DNA from: Pseudosulfitobacter koreensis
Lineage (GTDB): Bacteria > Pseudomonadota > Alphaproteobacteria > Rhodobacterales > Rhodobacteraceae
Assembly (NCBI RefSeq): GCF_024733015.1
Contig: NZ_JANKJG010000001.1
Span: forward strand, 434,001 to 498,000
Direction: 5' to 3'
DNA length: 64,000 bases
The notes beneath the pieces are model-generated. The model searched no databases. It worked only from the letters and a program-made list of their open reading frames with translations, and was not told where the DNA came from. The position numbers and the translations under genes were made by a program. This document shows positions 16,340 through 25,234 of the stretch, one piece after another. Position 1 is the first letter of the stretch; every line of letters starts with the position of its first letter.

Positions 16340-17154
16340 GTGACCCTCTGTGCCGCCTGTTCTTCCCGGCGCACGCGCACGGCGTGGCGTTTCGACAGTA
16401 ACGAAGCGGTGATCACGCCAACCGATACGATCCCGATCAGGATCGACGACAGCGCGTTGATCTCGGGCGAGACACCCAGTCGCACGGACGACCATATCTT
16501 CATCGGCAATGTGGTCGCAGCCGGACCGGTTGTAAATGACGCGATCACCAGATCATCCAGGCTGAGCGTGAAGGCCAGCAACCATCCGGAAATGACCGCA
16601 GGTGCGATGATCGGCAATGTCACCAGACGGAACGCGTCAAATTGCGATGCCCCCAGATCCAATGCCGCCTCTTCCAGCGAGCGGTCGAATGTGGACAGGC
16701 GTGACGAGACCACGACCGACACGAAACACATGGAAAACGTGGTGTGCGCCAGCACAATCGTCATGACGCCGCGGTCCATGCCGATGCCGATGAACAGCAA
16801 GAGCAGTGACAGGCCGGTGATCACTTCGGGCATCACCAGCGGCGCATAGATCATGCCGGAAAACAGCGTGCGCCCCATGAAACGACCACCGCGCACCAGC
16901 ACATAGGCGGCCATCGTGCCCAGAACGGTGGCCAGGGTGGACGACATGACCGCCACCTTCAGCGTGACCCAGGCCGCGTCAAGGAACGCCTCGTTCTGGA
17001 ACAGCGTGCCGTACCATTGGGTCGAAAAACCGGCCCAGACTGTCACCAATTTGGATTCGTTGAAGCTGAAGATCACCAGGATCAGCATCGGCAGATAGAG
17101 AAAGGCAAAGCCGAACGTCAGGCTGACCACGTTGAAGGGGCTGAGACGGTTCAT
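16336..17154 (-). CDS. potI: Putrescine/polyamine ABC transporter permease PotI-like
   Basis: The 272-residue protein starts MNRLSPFNVVSLTFGFAFLY and has six membrane segments. The cytoplasmic EAA loop is LEEAALDLGASQFDAFRLVT, which docks the ATPase. It overlaps potH by 4 bases (ATGA) and the oxidase gene by 4 bases. It is the second membrane subunit of the PotFGHI-type importer. Confidence 0.88.
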   Translation of the reverse strand: MNRLSPFNVVSLTFGFAFLYLPMLILVIFSFNESKLVTVWAGFSTQWYGTLFQNEAFLDAAWVTLKVAVMSSTLATVLGTMAAYVLVRGGRFMGRTLFSGMIYAPLVMPEVITGLSLLLLFIGIGMDRGVMTIVLAHTTFSMCFVSVVVSSRLSTFDRSLEEAALDLGASQFDAFRLVTLPIIAPAVISGWLLAFTLSLDDLVIASFTTGPAATTLPMKIWSSVRLGVSPEINALSSILIGIVSVGVITASLLSKRHAVRVRREEQAAQRVT

Positions 17155-18026
17155 TGTTCTGCCTCCTGCTGGCGCTGCTCGTTGCGCTGGAACAGGATGA
17201 TCGGGATGATCAGGATCAGCAGCAGGATCACGGCGACGGCACTTGCGACCGGCCAATCACGGTTGGAGAAGAACTCTTCGAACAGGACCTTGCCGATCAT
17301 AAGCGTCCCTGATCCGCCCAACAGGGACGGAATGACGAATTCGCCCAGCGCCGGGATGAAGACCAGAAAACAGCCCGCCACGATACCATTGCGCGACAGC
17401 GGGATCGTCACCAGCCAGAACGCCTGCAACCTTGAACAGCCAAGGTCCTCGGCAGCTTCGATCAGGCTTTCGTCCAGCCGTTCGATTGCGGCATAGATCG
17501 GCAGGATCATGAAAGGCAGATAGGTATAGACGATCCCGATATAGACCGCCCAGTTGGTGTTCAGGATCGTCAGCGGTTCATTGATCACGCCGAGCCAGAG
17601 CAACAACTGGTTCAGGAACCCTTCGGTGCTCAGAATGCCCACCCAAGCATAGACCCTGATCAGGAACGAGGTCCAGAAGGGCAGGATCACCAGCATCATC
17701 AACGTGGCGCGCCATTCTTCGGGGGCGCGCGCCATGGCATAGGCCATCGGATACCCGACCAGCAATGTCACGAGGGTCGAGATAAACGCAATCTGCAGCG
17801 AGCTGACATAGGCCTTCCAATAGAGGTCATCCTGGGTCAGGAAGACGAAGTTTTCAAAGTCCAGCCCGGCCAGCAGCGCGCCCAGACCGTCCTTGAGCGT
17901 CGGTGTATAGGGCGGGATCGCAAGGGCGATGTCCGACAGCGAAATCTTGAACACGATGGCAAAGGGCACCAGAAACAGCGCCAGCAGCCACAGATACGGA
18001 ACCGCTATGAGGACAAAGCGTCTCAC
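17151..18026 (-). CDS. potH: Putrescine/polyamine ABC transporter permease PotH-like
   Basis: The 291-residue permease starts at GTG 18026, overlapping the ATPase stop by 4 bases (GTGA). It has six membrane segments and an EAA loop SLIEAAEDLGCSRLQAFWLV. A periplasmic stretch between segments 1 and 2 (IPPYTPTLKDGLGALLAG...) is normal in length for PotH, in contrast to the second importer in this window. Confidence 0.88.
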   Translation of the reverse strand: MRRFVLIAVPYLWLLALFLVPFAIVFKISLSDIALAIPPYTPTLKDGLGALLAGLDFENFVFLTQDDLYWKAYVSSLQIAFISTLVTLLVGYPMAYAMARAPEEWRATLMMLVILPFWTSFLIRVYAWVGILSTEGFLNQLLLWLGVINEPLTILNTNWAVYIGIVYTYLPFMILPIYAAIERLDESLIEAAEDLGCSRLQAFWLVTIPLSRNGIVAGCFLVFIPALGEFVIPSLLGGSGTLMIGKVLFEEFFSNRDWPVASAVAVILLLILIIPIILFQRNEQRQQEAEQ

Positions 18027-19147
18027 GCTTCCAACAACACGCCGGCGGTGGCGCTCCAGCTCAGCCAGACGGGGTCTTCCCACGTATAAGCGCGGCGCGA
18101 GACGCGGCGCGTGTTGGCGGATTGCGCCTTGATCACCTGACCAGTGGGCAGTTCGACGTGATAGGTGCTGAGGTTGCCCAGATAGGCGATGTCCAGCACC
18201 TTGCCTTGTACCGCGTTCACGGCATCGGCGGGACGTTCGGCGCTGATCGCGATCTTCTCGGGGCGGATTGCCAGATGCGCTTTTTGCCCGTCACTGAACG
18301 GGCGCTGGCTGGCGGCGATGGCCGGTACGCTGTTGCCCCAATCGACCGCATAACTTTCATCACCATTGGCCTTGGCGGTGCCTTCCAGAATGTTCACGTC
18401 ACCGATGAAATCGGCCACGTAGACACTGTTTGGCGCCTCATAGATCTTTTCGGGGGTCGCCACCTGAATGATGCGCCCCTCGTCCATCACGGCCACGCGG
18501 CTGGCGACGGTCATCGCCTCTTCCTGATCGTGGGTCACGATGACGAAAGTGGTGCCCGTGGTTTCCTGAATGTCCATAAGTTCAAACTGCGTGTCTTGAC
18601 GCAGCTTCTTGTCCAGCGCGCCCAGCGGTTCGTCCAGCAGCAACAGTTTCGGAGCCTTGGCCAGAGACCGCGCAAGGGCGACACGCTGGCGTTGGCCGCC
18701 CGAAATCTGGTGCGGCTTGCGGCGACCGAACTTGCCCAGACGGGTCAGCGTCAGCATTTCCTCGACGCGGGCGGCAATCTCGTCCTTGCCCATGGCCGAG
18801 CGGCGCAGACCAAAGGCGATATTGTCCCAGACCGAAAGATGCGGAAACAACGCATAGGATTGGAACATCATGTTGACCGCGCGCTTGTTCGGCGGCACCC
18901 CGGCAATGTCCTTGCCCGACAGCAGAATGGACCCTTCAGTCGGTGCCTCGAAACCCGCAAGCATGCGCATCATCGTGGTCTTGCCACAGCCCGAGGGGCC
19001 AAGCAGCGCGAAGAATTCTTTTTCGTAGATATCCTGTGTCAGGTTGTCGATTGCAACGAAATCACCAAAGCGCTTGGTCACGTTCACAAACTGGATCAGA
19101 GGCTTTTGTTGCGGATCGTCCCAAGGGGCGAATACGGTCTGGGCCAA
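18023..19147 (-). CDS. potG: Putrescine/polyamine ABC transporter ATP-binding protein PotG-like
   Basis: The 374-residue ATPase has Walker A GPSGCGKTT, Q-loop MMFQSYALFPH, signature ISGGQRQRVALARSL, Walker B LLLLDEPLGALD and switch His VTHDQEEAMT. A C-terminal TOBE-type regulatory domain covers roughly residues 270-374. It powers import by PotHI. A 69-base gap with a strong stem-loop separates it from potF. Confidence 0.9.
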   Translation of the reverse strand: MAQTVFAPWDDPQQKPLIQFVNVTKRFGDFVAIDNLTQDIYEKEFFALLGPSGCGKTTMMRMLAGFEAPTEGSILLSGKDIAGVPPNKRAVNMMFQSYALFPHLSVWDNIAFGLRRSAMGKDEIAARVEEMLTLTRLGKFGRRKPHQISGGQRQRVALARSLAKAPKLLLLDEPLGALDKKLRQDTQFELMDIQETTGTTFVIVTHDQEEAMTVASRVAVMDEGRIIQVATPEKIYEAPNSVYVADFIGDVNILEGTAKANGDESYAVDWGNSVPAIAASQRPFSDGQKAHLAIRPEKIAISAERPADAVNAVQGKVLDIAYLGNLSTYHVELPTGQVIKAQSANTRRVSRRAYTWEDPVWLSWSATAGVLLEA

Positions 19148-19178
19148 AATCGGTCCTCACAGAAATCAGAGGGAAGTG

Positions 19179-19205
19179 GGGGCGCAACCCCGATGATTGC
19201 GCCCC
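19179..19205 (-). promoter_or_regulatory. Stem-loop between potF and potG
   Basis: A perfect 9-bp stem GGGGCGCAA/TTGCGCCCC with a 9-base loop lies just after the potF stop. No T-run follows on the minus strand. It probably protects the potF transcript from 3' decay or causes partial termination, giving more binding protein than ATPase, as is common in ABC operons. Confidence 0.6.
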
Positions 19206-19216
19206 GAAATCAGGCT

Positions 19217-20302
19217 TCAGGTGCCGGATTTGACCTTGGTCCACATGCGCGTGACGGTACGCTGGGTTCTCGCGTCATAAGGCGAGGTGGTATAGAGATT
19301 TTCCAGCGTCTCGGCATCGGGATAGATCGCCGTGTCGCCGATCACGTCCTCGACCAAGAACTCCTGGCTCGCCTTGTTGCCGTTGGCGTAATAGACATAG
19401 TTCGACGCCGCGGCCATGTTCTGTGCGTCCATGATAAAGTTCAGGAACTTGTGCGCGCCTTCGGGGTTCGGTGCGTCGACCGGGATCGCCATGTTGTCGA
19501 ACCACATCAGAGCACCCTCTTTAGGCGCGTAGTATTCGATGTTCACGCCATTGTCGGCCTCGGCGGCACGGTCGCGCGCCTGCAGGATGTCACCCGACCA
19601 GCCGACGGCCACGCAGATGTCGCCGTTTGCCAGCGCGTTGATGTATTCCGAACTGTGGAATTTCTGCACATAAGGCGCGACCGCGGACAGGACCGGCTCG
19701 GCCTTTTCGATGGTCTCGGCATCCTGTGCGTCGGGGTCTTCACCGATGTAGTTCAACGCGGCGGGGATCAGCTCGACCGGGGCGTCCAGGAAATGCACGC
19801 CACAGGACTGCAATTTTTCCATGTTGGCGGGGTCGAACACCAATGCCAGCGAATCGACGGGCGCGTCTTCGCCCAGCACTTCCTTGACCTTGTCGATGTT
19901 CACCCCGATGCCGGTGGTGCCCCACATGTAGTTGATCGCGTATTCGTTACCGGGGTCGTATTTGCCAACGCGGTCGCTGATCACGTCCCACATGTTGTCC
20001 AGGTTTGGCAGCTGCGACTTGTCCAGCTTCTGAAATGCGCCCGCGCTGATCTGACGTTGCAGGAAGGTGCCGGATGGCACGACGACGTCATAGCCGGACG
20101 ATCCGGCCAGCATCTTGGTCTCCAGAACCTCGTTGCTGTCAAAAACGTCATAGATCAGGTCAATGCCTGTTTCTTCCTCGAATTGTTGCAGCAGACTTTC
20201 GTCGATATAGTCGGACCAGTTGTAAACGCGCACTTCTTCGGACATTGCCGAGGTGGCGGTGACAGCCAGGGCCGCGACTGTGCTAAGCATTGTCTTAGTC
20301 AT
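19217..20302 (-). CDS. potF: Putrescine/polyamine ABC transporter substrate-binding protein PotF-like
   Basis: The 361-residue protein starts at ATG 20302 after GGGAGA. It has a signal peptide (MTKTMLSTVAALAVTATSAM, cleavage near SAMS-EE). The mature sequence begins VRVYNWSDYIDESLLQQFEE, the PotD/PotF hallmark, and includes YDVVVPSGTFLQRQI, YMWGTTGIGVN and VAVGWSGDILQARDRA. It captures polyamine in the periplasm for PotGHI. It is divergent from the GntR regulator across a gap holding a candidate operator. Confidence 0.9.
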   Translation of the reverse strand: MTKTMLSTVAALAVTATSAMSEEVRVYNWSDYIDESLLQQFEEETGIDLIYDVFDSNEVLETKMLAGSSGYDVVVPSGTFLQRQISAGAFQKLDKSQLPNLDNMWDVISDRVGKYDPGNEYAINYMWGTTGIGVNIDKVKEVLGEDAPVDSLALVFDPANMEKLQSCGVHFLDAPVELIPAALNYIGEDPDAQDAETIEKAEPVLSAVAPYVQKFHSSEYINALANGDICVAVGWSGDILQARDRAAEADNGVNIEYYAPKEGALMWFDNMAIPVDAPNPEGAHKFLNFIMDAQNMAAASNYVYYANGNKASQEFLVEDVIGDTAIYPDAETLENLYTTSPYDARTQRTVTRMWTKVKSGT

Positions 20303-20347
20303 CGTAATTCTCCCGTTCATCCGACCGGGTTGATCCCGGCTTGGGGT

Positions 20348-20360
20348 AATTTGATCAAGT
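20348..20360. promoter_or_regulatory. Candidate GntR operator between potF and the regulator
   Basis: AATTTGATCAAGT at 20348-20360 shares AATTTGATCA exactly with a site upstream of the aminotransferase gene. The core TTGATCAA is palindromic. Two occurrences at the two promoters of one catabolic locus that encodes its own GntR regulator make it a good operator candidate. Confidence 0.5.
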
Positions 20361-20452
20361 TTTGCCCTTTGCGGCAAGATGTTTTATGGTTTCATGGCAA
20401 AGGGAACCGTGCAAGCGGTTCGCCAATGCGGGACCAGAAAGAGATTTTAGGA

Positions 20453-21163
20453 ATGAACGCATCGCTGAAAAATGAGGCAGTGAAAAATCAGGCCACGCCC
20501 GAGACCATGGTGGCCAAAACTCCGGCGCATCAGGCGGTCTATGCCAGGATGCGTGATGCGATCCTGTTCGGTGATCTGGCACCCGGTCAGCCGATCACGA
20601 TCCAGGGTCTGACGGCACTGCTGGACGCGGGGATGACCCCCGTGCGCGAGGCGATCCGCAAGCTGACAGCCGAGGGGGCGCTGGTCATGCAGGGCAACCG
20701 CCGTGCATCGGTGCCGGTTCTGGACCTTCATACGCTTGAACAGCTTGAATTCATGCGCCTAAATCTGGAACCGGAGCTGGCGTTTCGCGCAACCGCACAC
20801 GTCACCGACGACGATATCGCAACGCTGACGGCCATCGACCATGGCCTGAATCACGCGATTTCAACCGGCGATGTCAGTGGGTATCTGCGGCTGAACCATG
20901 CCTTTCACACGGCGTTCTATGCCCTTGCCAATGCCCCCATTCTGGCGCAATCCGCCGACGCGCTCTGGCTGCGGTTCGGGCCATCGCTCCGGGTGGTGTG
21001 CGGACGGTTCGGAACCTCGAACCTGCCCGACAAACACGCCGAACTGCTGGAAGCGCTGAACCTGCGGCACGCGGATACGGCACGCGAGGCCATCGCCGAG
21101 GACATCCGCCAGGGCATGCTTCAGGTCAGAACCGCGCTGTCAGAAGACCATGCAACACGATGA
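20453..21163 (+). CDS. GntR-family transcriptional regulator (FadR/FCD type)
   Basis: With the ATG at 20453 the product has 236 residues; ATG 20426 is an in-frame alternative. The N-terminus has the GntR winged helix (AVYARMRDAILFGDLAPGQP, MTPVREAIRKLTAEGALV). The C-terminal FCD effector domain has LRLNHAFHTAFYALA with candidate metal-binding His and Asn/Asp residues. Divergence from potF and adjacency to the aminotransferase suggest control of the polyamine genes by a polyamine or a breakdown product. Confidence 0.85.
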   Translation: MNASLKNEAVKNQATPETMVAKTPAHQAVYARMRDAILFGDLAPGQPITIQGLTALLDAGMTPVREAIRKLTAEGALVMQGNRRASVPVLDLHTLEQLEFMRLNLEPELAFRATAHVTDDDIATLTAIDHGLNHAISTGDVSGYLRLNHAFHTAFYALANAPILAQSADALWLRFGPSLRVVCGRFGTSNLPDKHAELLEALNLRHADTAREAIAEDIRQGMLQVRTALSEDHATR

Positions 21164-21191
21164 TTCGCCGCCTGCCTGATTGACACTTCCG

Positions 21192-21205
21192 AATTTGATC
21201 ATATT
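21192..21205. promoter_or_regulatory. Candidate GntR operator upstream of the aminotransferase gene
   Basis: AATTTGATCATATT at 21192-21205, 39 bases before the ATG, repeats the 10-base core found between potF and the regulator. It also forms a near-palindrome centred on TGATCA. Confidence 0.5.
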
Positions 21206-21243
21206 CTGCATGCAACTTCATTTCGGATGAAAAGGACACCGTC

Positions 21244-22641
21244 ATGGCTGCCATCACCAACCATCTGCCCACCGCCGAATTGCAGGCGCTGGACGCTGCC
21301 CATCACATGCACCCCTTCACCACCAACAACGAGCTGGCGGCGAAGGGCGCGCGCATCATCACACGGGCGGATGGCGTCTTTCTGACCGACAGCGAAGGCA
21401 ATCAGATCATGGACGGTATGGCGGGCCTGTGGTGCGTCAACATCGGCTATGGTCGGGGCGAACTGGCAGACGTGGCCGCGCGCCAGATGCGCGAATTGCC
21501 GTTCTACAACACGTTTTTCATGACGTCACACGCGCCGGTGATCGCATTGGCCGCGAAGATCGCGGAACTGGCGCCCGCGCACCTGAACCAGGTATTTTTC
21601 GCGGGATCGGGCTCGGAGGCGAACGACACCAACATCCGCATGGTCCGCACCTACTGGGCGCAAAAGGGCAAACCGTCAAAGTCGATCATCATCAGCCGCA
21701 AGAATGCCTATCACGGATCGTCCGTGGGTTCGGGCAGCCTGGGCGGCATGACCCCGATGCACGAACAGGGCGGCCTGCCGATCCCCGACATTCACCACAT
21801 CGACCAGCCGAACTGGTGGGCCGAAGGTGGCAACAGCACACCCGAGGAATTCGGCCTGGAGCGCGCGCAGCAGCTTGAGCAGGCCATTCTGGCAATGGGC
21901 GAGGACCGCATCGCGGCCTTCATCGCAGAGCCTATTCAGGGCGCCGGCGGTGTGATTGTGCCGCCATCGACATATTGGCCTGAGATTCAGCGCATCTGCG
22001 ATAAATACGAAATCCTGCTGATCGCTGACGAGGTCATCTGCGGTTTTGGCCGGACAGGCGAGTGGTTCGGATCGACCACCGTGGGGATCAAGCCCGACAT
22101 CATGACCATCGCCAAGGGTCTGTCGTCGGGATATCAGCCCATCGGTGGGTCGATCGTGTCGGATGAAGTGGCCGAGGTCTTGAACGCCTGCGAGTTCAAC
22201 CACGGGTACACCTATTCCGGCCACCCGGTCGCCAGCGCCGTCGCGCTGGAGAACCTCCGCATTCTGGAAGACGAGAACATCCTTGACCATGTCCGCGATG
22301 TGGCCGCCCCTGCACTCGCCGAAATGTGGCACAGCCTTGGCGATCACCCGATGGTCGGCGAGACCAAGATCGTTGGCATGATGGCGTCACTGGCCCTGAC
22401 CCCCGACAAGGACAGCCGCGCCAAGTTTGCTGCCGATGCGGGCACTGCGGGCTTCATGACGCGCGAGCGCAGCTTTGCGAACAACCTGATCATGCGCCAC
22501 GTCTATGACCGCATGGTCATCTCGCCGCCGCTGATTATCACGCCGGAAGAGATCGCCGAGATGGGCAAACGCGCGCGAAAGGCGCTCGACGAATCCTATG
22601 CGCAGATCAAGGAACAGGGCCTGTTCAAACCGGCGTCCTGA
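21244..22641 (+). CDS. spuC: Putrescine-pyruvate-type aminotransferase (class III, SpuC-like)
   Basis: The 465-residue class III PLP enzyme begins with a typical omega-transaminase N-terminus (LDAAHHMHPFTTNNEL, GLWCVNIGYGR). FFAGSGSEANDTNIRM is the cofactor phosphate site, LIADEVICGFGRTGEWFG carries the PLP-ring Asp, and DIMTIAKGLSSGYQPIG holds the Schiff-base Lys. Context with potFGHI and a PuuB-like oxidase supports putrescine or another polyamine as amino donor. Other omega-amino compounds remain possible. Confidence 0.85.
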   Translation: MAAITNHLPTAELQALDAAHHMHPFTTNNELAAKGARIITRADGVFLTDSEGNQIMDGMAGLWCVNIGYGRGELADVAARQMRELPFYNTFFMTSHAPVIALAAKIAELAPAHLNQVFFAGSGSEANDTNIRMVRTYWAQKGKPSKSIIISRKNAYHGSSVGSGSLGGMTPMHEQGGLPIPDIHHIDQPNWWAEGGNSTPEEFGLERAQQLEQAILAMGEDRIAAFIAEPIQGAGGVIVPPSTYWPEIQRICDKYEILLIADEVICGFGRTGEWFGSTTVGIKPDIMTIAKGLSSGYQPIGGSIVSDEVAEVLNACEFNHGYTYSGHPVASAVALENLRILEDENILDHVRDVAAPALAEMWHSLGDHPMVGETKIVGMMASLALTPDKDSRAKFAADAGTAGFMTRERSFANNLIMRHVYDRMVISPPLIITPEEIAEMGKRARKALDESYAQIKEQGLFKPAS

Positions 22642-22645
22642 TCCG

Positions 22646-23788
22646 TCAGGCGCCTGTCATAAGCGGCTCTAACATGGCCAGACAGGTCTCCAACTGATCT
22701 ATCGCCACAAACTCGTCAGGCTTGTGGGCCTGGGCAATATGTCCCGGCCCGCAGACCACCACGTCCATCCCCATCTGCTGAAACAGCCCCGCTTCGGTGC
22801 CGAAAGGGACCAGTTCGGCGCTGTTCGTGCCCAGGAGATCCATCAGCACATCGCGGGCCGTGTTCACGTCCATCGGTTCCAGCCCGACAATCTCTCCGAT
22901 CGTTTCGGTGCGGATATCGGCCTGCGCATGGATCGCGCGCATCATCGGCAGCATTTCGGTCTCTACAAAGGCTTCGATGGATTGCCTTACGAAATGCGCA
23001 TCGTCCTGAACGACGGGGCGCATTTCCCAGTCCACCTCGGCCTTTCCTGCGATGACGTTGTGCGCCACGCCACCGGATACGCGCCCGATGTTGATCGTGG
23101 TCCAAGGCGGCTGATAGCGGCTGGCGGCAGGGGCCCGCGCCATCAGGTCGCCGCGCAGTTCCATCAACCGGGTCACATAGCGCACCGCGTATTCGGCAGC
23201 ATTCACGCCGCGGCCCGGATCGCTGCCATGCCCCTCAAGCCCGGTAAAATGCGTGGTATATTCGCAGCAGCCCTTGTGGCCCTCGATCACCCGCATGCCC
23301 GTCGGCTCTCCGATCACGGCCATCTTCGGCTGCAACCCACGCGCCTGAAGTTCGGGGATCAGTGCCTGCGCACCGATGCAGCCGACCTCTTCGTCATAGG
23401 TGAACGCGAAATGCACCGGCTTTTGCGCCTGAACCTTGCTCGCCATCACCACGGCGGCGGCGATGAACCCCTTCATGTCGCAGGTGCCGCGCCCATAGAG
23501 GCGACCATCGGCCTCGCGCATCTGAAACGGATCGGAACTCCAGTCCTGATCAGTGACCGGCACCACATCCGTATGACCGCTCAGCAGCAGCCCGCCCGGC
23601 GCATCTGGACCGATACTGGCCCACAGGTTCGCCTTGGTGCCGCAGGGCGCCAGCATCACATCCGTGCGCGCACCCGCAGCTTCCAGCCGGTGCGCCAGTT
23701 CGGCGATCATCGCCATGTTGCTGTCCGCCGACACCGTGGGCATCGCGATCAACTGGTCGAGAAGCTCGACGGTTTCGCGCAGGCTCAT
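22646..23788 (-). CDS. argE: Acetylornithine deacetylase (ArgE-type M20 peptidase)
   Basis: The 380-residue protein has [11 protein letters not shown] (metal His and Asp), YGRGTCDMKGF (bridging Asp), TYDEEVGCIGA (catalytic Glu pair), GEPTGMRVIEGHKG and a lid domain. ArgE removes acetyl from N-acetylornithine. Its start overlaps the upstream M24 gene by 4 bases, an unusual partner for arginine synthesis. It may therefore act on another N-acetylated amino acid released by that enzyme. Confidence 0.85.
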   Translation of the reverse strand: MSLRETVELLDQLIAMPTVSADSNMAMIAELAHRLEAAGARTDVMLAPCGTKANLWASIGPDAPGGLLLSGHTDVVPVTDQDWSSDPFQMREADGRLYGRGTCDMKGFIAAAVVMASKVQAQKPVHFAFTYDEEVGCIGAQALIPELQARGLQPKMAVIGEPTGMRVIEGHKGCCEYTTHFTGLEGHGSDPGRGVNAAEYAVRYVTRLMELRGDLMARAPAASRYQPPWTTINIGRVSGGVAHNVIAGKAEVDWEMRPVVQDDAHFVRQSIEAFVETEMLPMMRAIHAQADIRTETIGEIVGLEPMDVNTARDVLMDLLGTNSAELVPFGTEAGLFQQMGMDVVVCGPGHIAQAHKPDEFVAIDQLETCLAMLEPLMTGA

Positions 23789-24963
23789 GGCTTCACGAAC
23801 ATCTTGCGCGGGCGGTCACAGAAACACTCTGCCGCGCCGTCTTCGGTGATGCGAATGCTTTCGGTGATCTCAAGCCCCCAGTCGGCCATCCACAGGCCCG
23901 GCATGAAATGAAAGGTCATGTTCGGCTCCAGCACCGTCTCGTCACTGACCCGCAACGAAATCGTGCGTTCGCCCCAGTCTGGCGGATAGCTGAGCCCGAT
24001 GGGATAGCCGCAGCGCTCGCCCCGCTCGATGCCTGCCGCCTCAAGCGGGGCAGCCAGCGCATTTGCGATATCGCAAGCGCGGTTTCCCGCACGGGCGGCT
24101 TCCAGACCCGCCTCCAGCCCTTCGACCAATGCCGCCTCGGCCCGTTTCAGGAAATCAGGCGGAGTGCCCAGGAACAACGACCGGCAGAACGGCGCGTGAT
24201 AACGGCGGTAACAGCCTGAAATCTCGAAGAACGTCGCCTCGCCTGTCTCGAACGGACGGCCATCCCATGTCAGGTGCGGCGCTGCGGCGTCGGTGCCCGA
24301 GGGCAGCAGCGGCACGATCGCAGGGTAATCGCCCCACGCCCCCACGACGCCGCGCACCGCATCCCGATAGATCTCGGCCACGACTTCGTTCTTGGGCACG
24401 CCGGGTTCGACCCGCTCAAGCAAACCATCCACGATCTTCTCCGAGATACGTGCCGCGTTGCGCATATAGTCCAGCTCCGGCTCGGACTTGACCGCGCGTT
24501 TCCAGTTCACCATCGCGGTGGCATCCGAAAACTTGGCGTCGGGCAGACCCGCCTGCATCACCGCGAACGCCTTGGCGGAGAAGTAATAGTTGTCCATCTC
24601 AACGCCGATGCGCTTGGCACCCAGTTCTTGCAATATTCCTGCCAACTCCTGCATCGGGTGGCGCTCGGTCGACTGTACGAAATGGTCCTCGTAGCCGCGC
24701 ACATGGTCGTCATCCATCCACACGGTGCGCCGCGCCCCGCTCGCGTCCTGACGCCGCCCCCACCAGATCGGATCGCCCTCCAAACGCAGGATCACGCCCT
24801 GGTGCACATAAAATGACCATCCGTCGTATCCGGTAAGCCACGCCTGGTTGCTGGGGTCGGTCACGAACAGGGTGTCGATCCCGGCCGCATCCATGGCGCC
24901 GCGCACCAGAGAAATGCGGCGGTCGTATTCCTCTGTCGTGAATGGCAAGTGCTTAATAATCAT
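23785..24963 (-). CDS. M24-family hydrolase, ectoine hydrolase (DoeA)-like
   Basis: The 392-residue protein has a creatinase-type N-terminal domain (residues about 1-165, VTDPSNQAWLTGYDGWSFYV) and an M24 pita-bread domain. The latter includes ISGCYRRYHAPFCRSLFLG, GYPIGLSYPPDWGERTISLR and MTFHFMPGLWMADWGLEITE. This pattern recalls DoeA/EutD, which opens the ectoine ring to N-acetyl-diaminobutyrate, rather than a generic prolidase. The usual partner deacetylase DoeB is absent; instead argE follows with a 4-base overlap. The divergent ABC importer is a candidate source of substrate. Confidence 0.7.
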   Translation of the reverse strand: MIIKHLPFTTEEYDRRISLVRGAMDAAGIDTLFVTDPSNQAWLTGYDGWSFYVHQGVILRLEGDPIWWGRRQDASGARRTVWMDDDHVRGYEDHFVQSTERHPMQELAGILQELGAKRIGVEMDNYYFSAKAFAVMQAGLPDAKFSDATAMVNWKRAVKSEPELDYMRNAARISEKIVDGLLERVEPGVPKNEVVAEIYRDAVRGVVGAWGDYPAIVPLLPSGTDAAAPHLTWDGRPFETGEATFFEISGCYRRYHAPFCRSLFLGTPPDFLKRAEAALVEGLEAGLEAARAGNRACDIANALAAPLEAAGIERGERCGYPIGLSYPPDWGERTISLRVSDETVLEPNMTFHFMPGLWMADWGLEITESIRITEDGAAECFCDRPRKMFVKP

Positions 24964-25234
24964 GGGCGTACTCCCTTTTCAGGAACTTGCTTGGTGTTGC
25001 CTTGCGACGCAACACTTATCCGGTTTTCACCGATTCCGCGATCCACGCACACAATACAGGCGGCGCCACTTGCAGGCCATTGTCCTGTTATCAAGGATTT
25101 AGCAGAAAATTTGCCTGCATTGACGGCACAACCAACTGTTTTGCAGCAATCAGGTTGCAATACCGGGCTGCGACCGTTTTACTTGCAATCAACAAGGCGG
25201 GTTCACCGTCGTCATAAATATCAGGGAGCCGGAT
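24964..25234. other. Divergent intergenic region between M24 gene and second ABC importer
   Basis: This 271-base gap must hold the promoters of the argE unit and the importer operon. TTGCA occurs repeatedly (for example around 25139, 25155 and 25183), and CAACC near 25128 faces GGTTG near 25152. I see no open frame with coding character and no clear terminator. Confidence 0.5.

Noticed and set aside
18122..20452. Very long plus-strand open frame through potG and potF antisense
   Set aside because: It is a shadow of the GC-rich minus-strand genes, whose proteins are unmistakable; only its last part (from 20453) is a real gene.
22646..23788. DapE rather than ArgE
   Set aside because: The motif set (YDEEVGCIGA, GEPTGMRVIEGHKG) fits ArgE better, and a clear DapE with [10 protein letters not shown] occurs at 35802-36947.
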